This document shows, one piece after another, positions 17,113 to 26,627 of a stretch of 64,000 bases of DNA. This stretch comes from Myxococcota bacterium (GTDB lineage: Bacteria; Myxococcota_A; UBA9160; UBA4427). Below the pieces are notes generated by a model, which worked only from the letters and a program-made list of their open reading frames with translations, was not told the origin of the DNA and did not search any database. The DNA lies in contig JASMLK010000058.1 of NCBI GenBank assembly GCA_030748735.1, positions 1 through 64,000 of the forward strand, read 5' to 3'. Position numbers and translations under genes: made by a program. Numbering within the stretch: the first letter of the stretch is position 1; each line of letters opens with the position of its first letter.

Positions 17113-19722
17113 TCAAGCCCCTTCGGCCATGCGCGTCACGCGCACTCGTGCATCGCAGTCCATCGAAAGTGAAACCAGGTCGCTGTGCTCGAGGTCCATG
17201 GGGAGGAGCTGGTTGAAGAACACCCCTTTGCCACGAGCAAAGGGCATGCCCTTTGCCCAATGGCCTCCGTTGTTGGCGACGGCCAGCACTTCGGGATGCA
17301 CGCCTTCGGTCAGGCGCGCGCGTCCGCGAATGGTTCCGCCGTCTGCGCCTTCGACTTCGATCGGATCGCCGTCGGTGATGTTCTTGGCGCGCGCAGTCTT
17401 GGTGTTGATGCAGATGAAGTAGCTATACGGCTCGCCACGCGAGATCTCATCGAGCCAGGGGTTTTCGTACGTCATTGAAAACGTATGCCACGGCACCCGG
17501 TAGTAGATGGCTTGCATGTCGTACCCCTCTCGCGCACGGTGCGCACGACAGGGGCGCCAGTCGGGGAGTGGGAAGAAGCCCGAAGTATCGACTCCCTTGA
17601 TCCCCTTCTTCTCTACGATCTCGTCGACCTGCTCACCCGCGCGTTTCAGCCACTCGTTGTAGAGCGGTGCGCGCGCGTGAACGAAGGGTTTCCAGAAGAC
17701 CTCTTCGACCTTCTTGGGCCAGCGCATCACACCGTTGGTCTCGAACCAGTCGAGCCCGTGTTCGTCGCCGAACCAACTCCTGTAGGCCTGGTCGGAGATC
17801 TCTCGCCAGCTGTAGGTACGCTCGGGGTCGAGCGCGTGGGGCGCTACCAGGCCGTACAGATTGTTGGTGAGGAGGTTCATCGTCTCCGTCAAACCCAGGC
17901 GCTGGCCGAGTTCGAGCAGGACCTCCGTGAAGTGGCGCCTTTCATGCAGCGGCTCGACCAGGGGCTGTCGAATCGTGTGTCCCCAGTTTCCCAGACCAAC
18001 CGGATGATGGTGCCGCGTGAAGTTCGGAAGCGGATCGAGACGTTCCATGTAGCTCGTGTCCGGCAACACGATGTCCGAAAGCGCTTCTGCCGTTTCGTCG
18101 CTGTGCAGGTTGAACGAAACGACGAACGTGTCCTTGAAGGCTTCGAAGGTCACCTCCGGTCGCGCGGCGCTCATCAACAGGTTCGATCCGTAGTTGAGCA
18201 GCAATTCGGGCTTGTGGTCGAAGGAGAAGTTCTCCTTGTCGGTCAGCGCGGCGGGGGTGAAGCAGGTGGTGATGGGCCAGCCGATGAGGTCGCGCAGGTT
18301 GGGGAGTTCGGTGTCGGTTGGCGGCGGTGGCCAGCCGGGGACGACCCCATAGGGATCGTTGTAGAGGAGCATGCCTGCATCGAGCAGACCGTCTTCATTC
18401 GCACCGGGCTTCCAACGCGGGAAGCCGGTGTCGGGATGTCCGTCACAGACGGGCGTGGTGCCGAGCAGTCCGCCGGGGACGTTGCTCGCGCCGACGACTT
18501 CGTTGAGCAGTTCGATCGCCATCGACGTCGGCCACGCGTTGTCGTGCCCGTGGGCGCCTTTGAAGTACAGCGCTGCGGCGGGGCGATGGGGCAGTTCGCG
18601 GCCGTCGATCTCGATGGTTCGTTCGATGCAGGCGGCTTCGCCGAAGTCGCGCGCGATCTTTCGGATCATGTCGGGCGGGATCGTCGTGACTTCGGAGGCC
18701 GCCTCCGGTGTCCACTTCGCAACCGTCCCTTTCAACGTCTCGAATACGGTTCGGCAGGTCTGGCCTTCCACCTGGTAGGCGCCTTCGAGGGCGACCTGGC
18801 CCAACTCCGGGTCGTCGAAAGGCCGCGGTTTGCCGGCGTCGATGTCCCAGACGAGGGGCCGGTTGCTCCCCGGGTCGCGCGCATACCAACCGTCTTCGGT
18901 CAGCAGATAGGGGCCGTCCGCATGCTCGAGCAGATAGTCGGCGTCGAAGATGCGGTACTCGTTCACGAGCAGGTTCAGGATCGCGCAGGCGAGTGCGCCA
19001 TCGCTGCCGGGTTTGATGGGGACCCACTCGTCTGCCTTTTCAGCTGCCGACGAGAGGAAGGGGTCCACGACGACGAGCTTCATGCCGCGGTCGCGTGCGT
19101 CGGCCACGTCCTGCGCCATTGTGGTCAAGGCGTAGTAGGTGCCGAGGCCGGCCTGACAACCGAAGAGAAGTAGATAGTCGCAGTGCTCGACGTCGGGGTT
19201 CGTCGTCACCGAGCCGTGCAGGGTGCGCGCGAGGATGTGCTCCGCGTTGCCGCATTGGTGACCGTCGGACACGAACGAATTGGGTGTTCCGAACGCAGGC
19301 AGGAAGGTCGCAAGTGCGTGTGAAAGCGGAGCAAGGCAGATCACCGTGCCACTGAAGTACAGACCGCGGGGATCGTTCTCTTTGATCGTTGCGAGACGCT
19401 CGGTGATCTCGTCGAGCGCGTCGTCCCAGCTGATCCGTTCCCACTTCGGGTCGACGCCGATCCCCTTCTCGGGGTTCGTGCGACGAAGGGGATAGTCGAT
19501 GCGATGGGGATCGTAGAGGAGCTGGATCCCTGCGAGGCCGCGTGCGCAAAGACGACCGCGTCCGATCGGGTTGTCGGGATTGCCCTCGATCTTGATGAGC
19601 GTTCCGTCGACGCGATGACCGCGAATGCCGCATTGGTTGTAACACATGCCGCAAGCACTCTGGATCCAGACGTCTTCGTTGTCGTTCTGGCTCGCCTGGT
19701 CGATCGCCTCGTGCTTCGGCAT
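17113..19722 (-). CDS. Molybdopterin-dependent oxidoreductase catalytic subunit (DMSOR superfamily)
   Basis: 869 aa: VWIQSACGMCYNQCGIRGHRVDGTLIKIEGNPDNPIGRGRLCARGLAGIQLLYDPHRIDYPLRR...WDDALDEITERL. No obvious Tat signal before the FeS motif. Confidence 0.93.
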   Translation of the reverse strand: MPKHEAIDQASQNDNEDVWIQSACGMCYNQCGIRGHRVDGTLIKIEGNPDNPIGRGRLCARGLAGIQLLYDPHRIDYPLRRTNPEKGIGVDPKWERISWDDALDEITERLATIKENDPRGLYFSGTVICLAPLSHALATFLPAFGTPNSFVSDGHQCGNAEHILARTLHGSVTTNPDVEHCDYLLLFGCQAGLGTYYALTTMAQDVADARDRGMKLVVVDPFLSSAAEKADEWVPIKPGSDGALACAILNLLVNEYRIFDADYLLEHADGPYLLTEDGWYARDPGSNRPLVWDIDAGKPRPFDDPELGQVALEGAYQVEGQTCRTVFETLKGTVAKWTPEAASEVTTIPPDMIRKIARDFGEAACIERTIEIDGRELPHRPAAALYFKGAHGHDNAWPTSMAIELLNEVVGASNVPGGLLGTTPVCDGHPDTGFPRWKPGANEDGLLDAGMLLYNDPYGVVPGWPPPPTDTELPNLRDLIGWPITTCFTPAALTDKENFSFDHKPELLLNYGSNLLMSAARPEVTFEAFKDTFVVSFNLHSDETAEALSDIVLPDTSYMERLDPLPNFTRHHHPVGLGNWGHTIRQPLVEPLHERRHFTEVLLELGQRLGLTETMNLLTNNLYGLVAPHALDPERTYSWREISDQAYRSWFGDEHGLDWFETNGVMRWPKKVEEVFWKPFVHARAPLYNEWLKRAGEQVDEIVEKKGIKGVDTSGFFPLPDWRPCRAHRAREGYDMQAIYYRVPWHTFSMTYENPWLDEISRGEPYSYFICINTKTARAKNITDGDPIEVEGADGGTIRGRARLTEGVHPEVLAVANNGGHWAKGMPFARGKGVFFNQLLPMDLEHSDLVSLSMDCDARVRVTRMAEGA

Positions 19723-19800
19723 GGTCGCCTCCCTATGGCCTGCGCCGGATGCTGGCTTCAGGTCTCTCGCAGTTCGCGAATACGGCAGCCCACGAAAGCG

Positions 19801-20100
19801 CTAGCCGCCCATCATCGGGTTCAAGATGACGATGTTCACGTTGACTCCCAGGCCGTCTTGCCGGACCAGGGGTTGACCCAACGTCGAGAGCATTTCGCCG
19901 TTGGAGAACATGCGGATGTGACGCGGGAAGCGGGTTTGCCCGGGATCGATCGCGTCGCGAAGCGGCGCGTCGGGTTGCTCGGCGAGTCGTCCGATCAAGT
20001 CGCCGGCTGTCGCGTCGTTGGGCAAGGTCAGGTCGAACTGGTTCTTGCAGCCGGCCAGGGACCGGTCCAGAACACCTTGGATCTTCACGGCAACGTCCAT
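19801..20100 (-). CDS. MoaD/ThiS-like beta-grasp protein ending in GG
   Basis: 99 aa: MDVAVKIQGVLDRSLAGCKNQFDLTLPNDATAGDLIGRLAEQ...LGVNVNIVILNPMMGG*; layout and terminal Gly-Gly like sulfur-carrier proteins; same strand as and immediately upstream of the Mo oxidoreductase. Confidence 0.6.
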   Translation of the reverse strand: MDVAVKIQGVLDRSLAGCKNQFDLTLPNDATAGDLIGRLAEQPDAPLRDAIDPGQTRFPRHIRMFSNGEMLSTLGQPLVRQDGLGVNVNIVILNPMMGG

Positions 20101-20243
20101 CAGGAGTCGCACCTCGGGGCAGCGCTTCCGTCGTGAAGATGCAAGCGCTATGCCCGCCGCTGAGATGCGACGTACGGCCGGTTGCCTCGAACGGCGCACC
20201 AATTGATCGCGCCGAACGGGCGAATTGCCCCGCCAAGAGACTT

Positions 20244-20957
20244 TCAGGCGGAGAGGGGAGGGGCCTGTGCCGACCGAAGCTGTTCGTATACCGGTGGTGC
20301 ACCCACGCCGAGCCGCTCGCGTGCGACATCGATCGGGAGTTCGAACAGCGCTTCCCAGTCCTGGTCGAGCAGCCACTTCGCACGCAAGCCGCGCCAGAAG
20401 CCCTGGCGAATGAGGCGCCCCGGTTCGGAGAACCAACCGTTGCGCCCGAGCGCCCGCCACACGAGGTATGCGATGCCGGTGTTCCAGGTCTGCGGGATCG
20501 TAAACGCGAGCACGCCCATCTCACCGCGCATGTCGCGGTCGTAGCCCGTCAAGACGTGGAAGACGTCGTGAAGCGCGAGCAAGCGCGAACCGAAGAGTTT
20601 GCTCGCTTCGCTGTCGTTCATTGCGCGGTCGGGAAACTGCTCGGAGGCTTCTTCACTCGCTCCTACGAGCCCCTCTGCGCTGATCCCCTCTTTGATGAAC
20701 CACTCGCAGATCGTTCGGCCAAGCGTTCCTTCGGGCAACGCGAGAAGCCGCTCGCGATCGCAGAGCAGGCGACCGATGTCGCGTCGCTCCTGCAGGATGC
20801 GCCCCCCAGCCGGCGACTTCTTGAACCTGGCGAAGAGCCGGTCGTTCGAGTTGCCCGCCATGGCGGCAATCACCACGATGGCCTGCGCGGTGTCGTCGGG
20901 GTTGTCGGCGAGGGTCTTCATCGCCTGCCTGGCCAGCTTGATGTCGCGAGAGGGCAT
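20244..20957 (-). CDS. Coq4-like protein
   Basis: HDVFHVLTGYDRDMRGE matches the Coq4 HDxxHx11E metal-ligand signature; FTIPQTWNTGIAYLVWRALGRNGWFSEPGRLIRQGFWRGLRAKWLLDQDWEALFELPIDVARERLGV. Confidence 0.78.
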   Translation of the reverse strand: MPSRDIKLARQAMKTLADNPDDTAQAIVVIAAMAGNSNDRLFARFKKSPAGGRILQERRDIGRLLCDRERLLALPEGTLGRTICEWFIKEGISAEGLVGASEEASEQFPDRAMNDSEASKLFGSRLLALHDVFHVLTGYDRDMRGEMGVLAFTIPQTWNTGIAYLVWRALGRNGWFSEPGRLIRQGFWRGLRAKWLLDQDWEALFELPIDVARERLGVGAPPVYEQLRSAQAPPLSA

Positions 20958-21331
20958 GGTCCAACCTCCTTCGCAAGACGGATACCCGGTATGAACAGGA
21001 GCCGCGCGCCTCGCGCTGCTTGGATGGAATGTACAGCGCATGAGGAAGATCGGTACGACGGCTGGGCGTTTGCGAGCAACTGCAACCGAAAAGGGCGCCG
21101 GCCAGGTGATAGGCAGCGTGATGATCGCGCTCCCTGTGACCGCGTGCCCCACCCCGAGGCAGCATCAGGCTTCACGCGAGCGCACGAGGAGCGAGTTGCG
21201 GGACCGAGCGGTTCGAATCGAACTCGCTAGCGTTGCTCGCCGACCGAAATCGGAGCTTTCGGACCGAGGATGCACGATCCCGATGGCGGCAACCGCCTCA
21301 TCCTTTCACGATCAACGAGGAACCCACCGCA

Positions 21332-22531
21332 ATGACCGCCGCGAAGAAGCTCCTGCACGACATCGTCATCGCCTTCGTCGGCATCATTTCGAAGTTCTTG
21401 CCCGACAAGGTGCCGGTCACCTTCATTGGTCCCCAGGCGCTGACCGAGCTGACCGAGTCGATCGCACATGCGGGTCCCGACAAGGTCCTCATCGTGACCG
21501 ACGGTGTGCTGGTCGAGATCGGGTTGATCGACCGCGTGACCGAAGCGTTGCATGCCGCAGGCCTCGGCTGGTCGATCTATTCGGGTGTCGAGCCCGACCC
21601 GACCCTCGACCAGGTGGAAGCCGGCTACGAGCAGCTGAAGCGCGATGGATGCCAGGCCGTGCTCGCCGTTGGAGGCGGATCGCCGATGGACGCTGCGAAA
21701 CTGATCGCTGCGATGGCTACGAACCCGGGGCCCCTTTCGAAACTCGAAGGCCCGATGAAGGTGAAGCGTGCTCCGATGCCGCTGTTCGCCGTGCCGACGA
21801 CCGCGGGGACCGGCTCGGAAGTCACGATCGTAGCCGTCGTTTCGGACCCGCAAACCCACACGAAGAAGTTCTTCATGGACGCGAAGTTGCTCCCCATCAT
21901 GACGGCGCTCGACCCGAGCCTGATGACGGGCCTACCCGCGCCGATCACCGCAGCGACCGGCATGGATGCGCTCACTCACGCGGTCGAGTCCTATCTCTCG
22001 CGCACGGCAACGCCCACGACGCAGCAATACGCGACAACGAGCGTAAGGCTGGTCTTCGATCACCTGCCGGCGGCCTGTGCGGACGGCGGGAATCTCGGCG
22101 CCCGCAAGGCGATGAGTCTGGCGTCCTACTACGGCGGGCTCGCCTTCACGCGAACGAGCGTCGGCTACGTGCACGCCATCGCGCACACCTTCGGCGCCTT
22201 CTATCGAACCCCTCACGGGCTAGCGAACGCAATCGCACTGCCCCACGTGCTCGAATTTTCGAAGCCGCAGGCCGAAGACCGATTGGCGAGACTCGCGGAA
22301 TTGATCGGATGCGAAGGTGCGAGCGATCGCGACAAGGCCGACAAGTTCATCGCGGCCGTGCGTGGCTTGATGTCGAAGATCGACATTCCCGACAAGCTCG
22401 ACGTGCTCGAGGAGAAGGACATCAGCGCCATCGCGGCCCAGGCGGTCGGGGAAGCCCACCTCAACTATCCGGTGCCGCGCTACATGAACCAGGTGGAATG
22501 CGAGGCGCTGCTGCGGCGGATGATCGCCTGA
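21332..22531 (+). CDS. Iron-containing alcohol dehydrogenase
   Basis: DKVLIVTDGVLVEIGLIDRVTEAL...AVLAVGGGSPMDAAKLIAAM...PMPLFAVPTTAGTGSEVT...GMDALTHAVESYLS...GYVHAIAHTFGAFYRTPHGLANAIALPHV. Confidence 0.95.
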   Translation: MTAAKKLLHDIVIAFVGIISKFLPDKVPVTFIGPQALTELTESIAHAGPDKVLIVTDGVLVEIGLIDRVTEALHAAGLGWSIYSGVEPDPTLDQVEAGYEQLKRDGCQAVLAVGGGSPMDAAKLIAAMATNPGPLSKLEGPMKVKRAPMPLFAVPTTAGTGSEVTIVAVVSDPQTHTKKFFMDAKLLPIMTALDPSLMTGLPAPITAATGMDALTHAVESYLSRTATPTTQQYATTSVRLVFDHLPAACADGGNLGARKAMSLASYYGGLAFTRTSVGYVHAIAHTFGAFYRTPHGLANAIALPHVLEFSKPQAEDRLARLAELIGCEGASDRDKADKFIAAVRGLMSKIDIPDKLDVLEEKDISAIAAQAVGEAHLNYPVPRYMNQVECEALLRRMIA

Positions 22532-22625
22532 GCGGTTGCGAGGTCGGGGGTACGGGTAGCGTGTTGCTACAGGCAGTTGCTGATCAACAGAAACGCCGAC
22601 CCGTAGACGGGATGGCGCAAGCTGC

Positions 22626-24296
22626 CTATTCCAGCCCGGTGATCCGCCCATCTTGTACGTCGATCCTCTCCGCGAGCGGCTTGCTCGGGAGCCCGGGCAT
22701 GCGGAGGATGTCGCCCGTCAGCACGACGAGGAAGCCCGCGCCCGCGTTGATCTGGATGCCGCGAACCGTGATCTCGAAGTCGCGGGGGCGTCCGCGCAAC
22801 TTGGGGTCGTCGGACAGCGAGCCGGGAATCTTCGCGATACAGACGGGCAGGTCGCTGAAGCCGAGTTTCTCGATTTGCTTGAGGTCTCGCTTCGCGGCCT
22901 TGGTGAGCACCACCGCATCCGCACCGTAGATCTTCGTGGCGACGGTTTCGATCTTCGCGACCACCGGGTCGGTGCGCTGGTAGAGCGGGTGGAAGGGGTG
23001 CGATCCGTGTTCGGCATGCTCGCGTAACACTTGCGCCAGCTCGACGGCGCCGTCTCCGCCTCGTGCGTGGTGATCCGATGTCGCGAAGGGAACGCCGAGT
23101 TCCGCGCAACGCGCGCGCACGATCTCGACTTCTGAATCTGCATCGCTCGCGAAGCGGTTGAGTGCGACCACGGGCGTTTCGCCGAAGTGCCGAATGTTCT
23201 CGATGTGCTTCTCGAGGTTCGGAAGGCCCTTCGCGACGGCGTCGGGGTCGGTTTCAGAGAGCCTCGACTTCGCATGTCCACCGTGCATCTTCAAGGCCCG
23301 AGCGGTTGCGACCAGCACGACCGCCGCCGTGTCGAGCCCCGCGCCGGCGCACTTGATGTCGAAGAACTTCTCGGCGCCGAGGTCGAAACCGAAACCGGCT
23401 TCGGTGATGACCCAGTCGGCCTGGTGCATCGCCAGGCGCGTCGCGAGCACGCTATTGCAGCCGTGGGCGATGTTTGCGAACGGCCCCCCGTGAACGAGGG
23501 CAGGCGTTCCTTCGAGGGTTTGCACGAGGTTGGGCTGCAGCGCTTCCTGCAGCAGCGCGAGCATCGCCCCGGTGCCTGCGAGCGCACTCGCGGTGATGGG
23601 GTCCCCCTTGCGATCGAACGCCACGAGAATGCGATCGAGTCGCGCGCGAAGGTCTTCGGCACCCTCCGCAAGACAGAGGATCGCCATGATTTCCGAAGCG
23701 GCCGTGATGTCGAACCCGCCTTCGCGCGGAATGCCACCGCCCGGCCCGCCGAGCCCAACGATGATCTGACGTAGCGCGCGATCGTTCATGTCCATCACGC
23801 GTCGCCACAGGATGCGTCGCGGGTCGATGTCCAGGGCGTTGCCGTGATGGAGATGGTTGTCGATCAGCGCAGCGAGGAGATTGTTCGCCGACGTGATCGC
23901 ATGGAAGTCACCGGTGAAATGAAGATTGATCTTCTCCATCGGAAGCAGCTGTGCGTAGCCGCCACCGGCAGCACCTCCTTTCATCCCGAGCGACGGGCCA
24001 AGGGAGGGCTCGCGCAACGCGAGGCAGACCGACTCGCCGATCTTCGAAAGCCCGTCCGCGAGCCCGATGCTCGTGGTCGTCTTGCCTTCTCCGGCTGGCG
24101 TCGGTGTGATGGCCGAAACCAGGACGAGCCGCGACTCCCGCTTGCGGGTGCGGGGGCGGTCGAGGGCGGCGAGCGAGACCTTGGCAATGTCGCGTCCGAA
24201 GGGCAGCAGGTCGGCGCTGTCGAGCCCGAGGGTGTCGGCGATTTCGCTAATCGGCTGGGACGAGGAAGACTGCGCGATCTCGACATCGGTCGGCAT
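22626..24296 (-). CDS. fhs: Formate--tetrahydrofolate ligase
   Basis: ALDRPRTRKRESRLVLVSAITPTPAGEGKTTTSIGLADGL...SLGPSLGMKGGAAGGGYAQLLPMEKINLHFTGDFHAITSANNLLAALIDNHLHHGN. Confidence 0.97.
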   Translation of the reverse strand: MPTDVEIAQSSSSQPISEIADTLGLDSADLLPFGRDIAKVSLAALDRPRTRKRESRLVLVSAITPTPAGEGKTTTSIGLADGLSKIGESVCLALREPSLGPSLGMKGGAAGGGYAQLLPMEKINLHFTGDFHAITSANNLLAALIDNHLHHGNALDIDPRRILWRRVMDMNDRALRQIIVGLGGPGGGIPREGGFDITAASEIMAILCLAEGAEDLRARLDRILVAFDRKGDPITASALAGTGAMLALLQEALQPNLVQTLEGTPALVHGGPFANIAHGCNSVLATRLAMHQADWVITEAGFGFDLGAEKFFDIKCAGAGLDTAAVVLVATARALKMHGGHAKSRLSETDPDAVAKGLPNLEKHIENIRHFGETPVVALNRFASDADSEVEIVRARCAELGVPFATSDHHARGGDGAVELAQVLREHAEHGSHPFHPLYQRTDPVVAKIETVATKIYGADAVVLTKAAKRDLKQIEKLGFSDLPVCIAKIPGSLSDDPKLRGRPRDFEITVRGIQINAGAGFLVVLTGDILRMPGLPSKPLAERIDVQDGRITGLE

Positions 24297-24380
24297 CTCG
24301 TGCTCCTTGTATTCGGGTTCTCTGCGGTTCGGCTCCCGGGTGCGGTCGGCTCGAAGTGGCCAGAGCACGAATCTGCACCG

Positions 24381-24415
24381 TCTCGCTACGGATGTTCATG
24401 AATAATCCGGGCTAG
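24381..24415 (+). repeat. Short intergenic repeat copy (TCTCGCTACGG...CATGAATAATCCGGGCTAG)
   Basis: Matches 27630..27662 and the reverse complement of 27567..27594 by eye; consensus about TTCATGAATRATSCGGGCTAS. Confidence 0.6.
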
Positions 24416-26208
24416 CGCTGAAAGACGCGTCCCTCATGCACGGTTCCGAGTACGCGAATGCTCTTGATCGTTTCGGGGGAAACCGTGAGTGGGTTTTCTG
24501 CCAGCACGGTGAAGTTGGCGAGCTTGCCTGCTTCGATGCTCCCGACTTCGTTCTCGAGCTGGAGCGAATAGGCTGCGTCGATCGTGATCGCGCGAAAGGC
24601 CTGCTCGGGGGAAAGGCGCTGGTCTGGACCGACGACGTTGCCGTTGACGGTCCTGCGATTGACGGCGCTCCACATCAGGAGCAAAGGCTGCCCCGGCGCC
24701 ATCGGCATGTCGGCGTGGAGCGACACCGGAATGCCCGCACGGACGACGTCGCCCAGGCGCACCATCTCTCGTGCGCGCTCGGGGCCGATGCCGACCTCGC
24801 TGTATCGATCCGCCAGCACGATCGTGTAGAAGGGGTTTGCGCTGACGATCGCGCCCAGCTCAGCGATGCGGTCGACTTGTTCGCGCCGCGAAAAACCGAA
24901 GTGGACGATGACCGTCCGATGATCTTCACGCGGGTTGCGCGACATGTTCGACTCGAGTGTAGCGAGCACCATGTCGAGCCCCGCGTCTCCGTTCTGATGC
25001 ACGTGGATCTGGTAGCCCGCGTCCCAGTAGATGCGGAACGCCTTCTCGAACACCTCGGGGTCCATGATCCACTCGCCGTGGTGACCGTCGAGGTAGCCGT
25101 CGCGCATCTTCATGAGCTGGCTGAACATCGCGCCGTCGGCGAAGAGCTTCACCTGCTTCGGCAAGAAACGGGAAGTGCCGTCGGCCGAGTCGGCGAGGGC
25201 GTTCGTTGCAGGAATGACCTCGGCTTCGGGTAGTCCTGCGACCATCGTCTTACCGTCTGCGATGTAGTGCATGCGAAACGGAGCGGAAGGGGCGCCGAGG
25301 ATCTTGTTCTGGATGGCCATCAGCGCGGGCGCAACGAGACCGCCGGGTTCGGCCACGAGGGTGCTGCCGGCCGCATGCCAGTAGTCCTTGACTCGTTCGA
25401 GAGCCGGGATGTAGCGCTCCGGGGTGAGCAAGTCGGGGAAGACCACGGGTGCGACCGCCATCAGTCCCTGCTCCCAGAAATGCCCACGGGCGAGGTCGCT
25501 CTGGGCGCGTGCGCTGCCGGGCAGGGCGTCGACCCGGGCCTGGTCGATGCCGAAAAGCTCGAGGGCACGCGACTTGAAGATCATCTCGTGCATCGATCGC
25601 TGCAGTACGACGATTGGGATGTTCGGGCCGAGCGCGTCGAGGTCGGTACGCGAGAGATCGCCGTGGAAGAGCTGGTGGTAGCCCCAGGTGTAGAGCACTG
25701 TGTCCGGGTCGCCGTGAGCTTCGACGAGCGCCTTTACGCGACGCCGGTAGTCGGCGTCGTCGATCGCGCGTGGTTTCGTGCTCGTGGGCATGACCCAGTC
25801 TTCGATCGAAACGATCTCGGCGATCATCGCGATGGCCGCTAGCCACGGATGTTCGTGCTGGTTGATGAAGCCGGGGACCAGGACCGCGTCTTCGAAGCGC
25901 CGATCGACGCGGTAGGGCCGATCCGCGAGCTCGCGCTCGACGTCCACGAGGCGTCCCGTCGCCAGGATCCGGTCGCCTTCGACGGCTACGGCTTCGACGC
26001 TCGGTCGGCGCGCATCGAGCGTCACGATCTCACGAGCGGTGTAGACGACGACCGCCGATTCAGCGAGTCGTGCGTCCGGTACCCGCGGCGAACCAGGCGC
26101 GCCCGCCATGCTGCAACCCAGCATCGCGCTCGCGACGATCAACGAAAACGAAAGAACGAAGCAACGGCGTCGTTGCACGAAACCCCTCCACACTCGAGTG
26201 CTGGCCAA
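24412..26208 (-). CDS. Amidohydrolase family lipoprotein (YtcJ/metal-dependent hydrolase type)
   Basis: Lipobox-like VASAMLGCSMAG; VVYTAREIVTLDARRPSVEAVAVEGDRILATGRL...DAVLVPGFINQHEHPWL...QIHVHQNGDAGLDMVLATLE...GSIEAGKLANFTVLAENPLTV. Confidence 0.87.
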   Translation of the reverse strand: MASTRVWRGFVQRRRCFVLSFSLIVASAMLGCSMAGAPGSPRVPDARLAESAVVVYTAREIVTLDARRPSVEAVAVEGDRILATGRLVDVERELADRPYRVDRRFEDAVLVPGFINQHEHPWLAAIAMIAEIVSIEDWVMPTSTKPRAIDDADYRRRVKALVEAHGDPDTVLYTWGYHQLFHGDLSRTDLDALGPNIPIVVLQRSMHEMIFKSRALELFGIDQARVDALPGSARAQSDLARGHFWEQGLMAVAPVVFPDLLTPERYIPALERVKDYWHAAGSTLVAEPGGLVAPALMAIQNKILGAPSAPFRMHYIADGKTMVAGLPEAEVIPATNALADSADGTSRFLPKQVKLFADGAMFSQLMKMRDGYLDGHHGEWIMDPEVFEKAFRIYWDAGYQIHVHQNGDAGLDMVLATLESNMSRNPREDHRTVIVHFGFSRREQVDRIAELGAIVSANPFYTIVLADRYSEVGIGPERAREMVRLGDVVRAGIPVSLHADMPMAPGQPLLLMWSAVNRRTVNGNVVGPDQRLSPEQAFRAITIDAAYSLQLENEVGSIEAGKLANFTVLAENPLTVSPETIKSIRVLGTVHEGRVFQR

Positions 26209-26269
26209 AGATGATCCAACGGCGACGCTAACTCAATGGAGGACTTCCGCGCCTCGTGCCCGTGTTTTG

Positions 26270-26620
26270 CTACCCGCCCCGCACGATGCGCATGATTGCG
26301 TCGCGTTCATAGCCGGCGATGTACGTGACGTTGATGTCGAGCAGTGGGATCTTGAAGGCCTCTGAATCGATGTCATTCAGGGCATCGGGAAACCAGGTTC
26401 GAGTCGTATTGGACAAGGGCGCGTCTCGGCTTCGACTGTGGGATCGGGTGGTTCTTTGGTTGGTGTCGGAGGAGCAGGGTAGCCGCGCAAACATGCGTCG
26501 ACGATGCGCACAAGCGAGAACGACTGGCACAGCAAGGCTGGCGAGTCGCTATTCGTGCTTCAACGTTTCGAAAATCTCGATCTCTCGCGATGCAAAGGTC
26601 CCGAAGCTGAGGTCGTTGCG
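26270..26620 (-). pseudogene. Probable coding debris of unidentified gene(s)
   Basis: Short protein-like tails on the minus strand (FPDALNDIDSEAFKIPLLDINVTYIAGYERDAIMRIVRGG* and NDLSFGTFASREIEIFETLKHE*) in an otherwise gene-free gap. Confidence 0.3.
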
Positions 26621-26627
26621 TCCCGCC

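Noticed and set aside
17485-19173. 562-aa plus-strand ORF opposite the molybdopterin oxidoreductase
   Set aside because: Antisense shadow ORF in high-GC DNA; the minus strand shows clear DMSOR motifs and the plus translation has low-complexity V/E/G/R composition with no domain.
21040-22929. 629-aa plus-strand ORF overlapping the Fe-ADH
   Set aside because: Arg/Asp-rich out-of-frame translation; the 399-aa ADH frame is clearly real.
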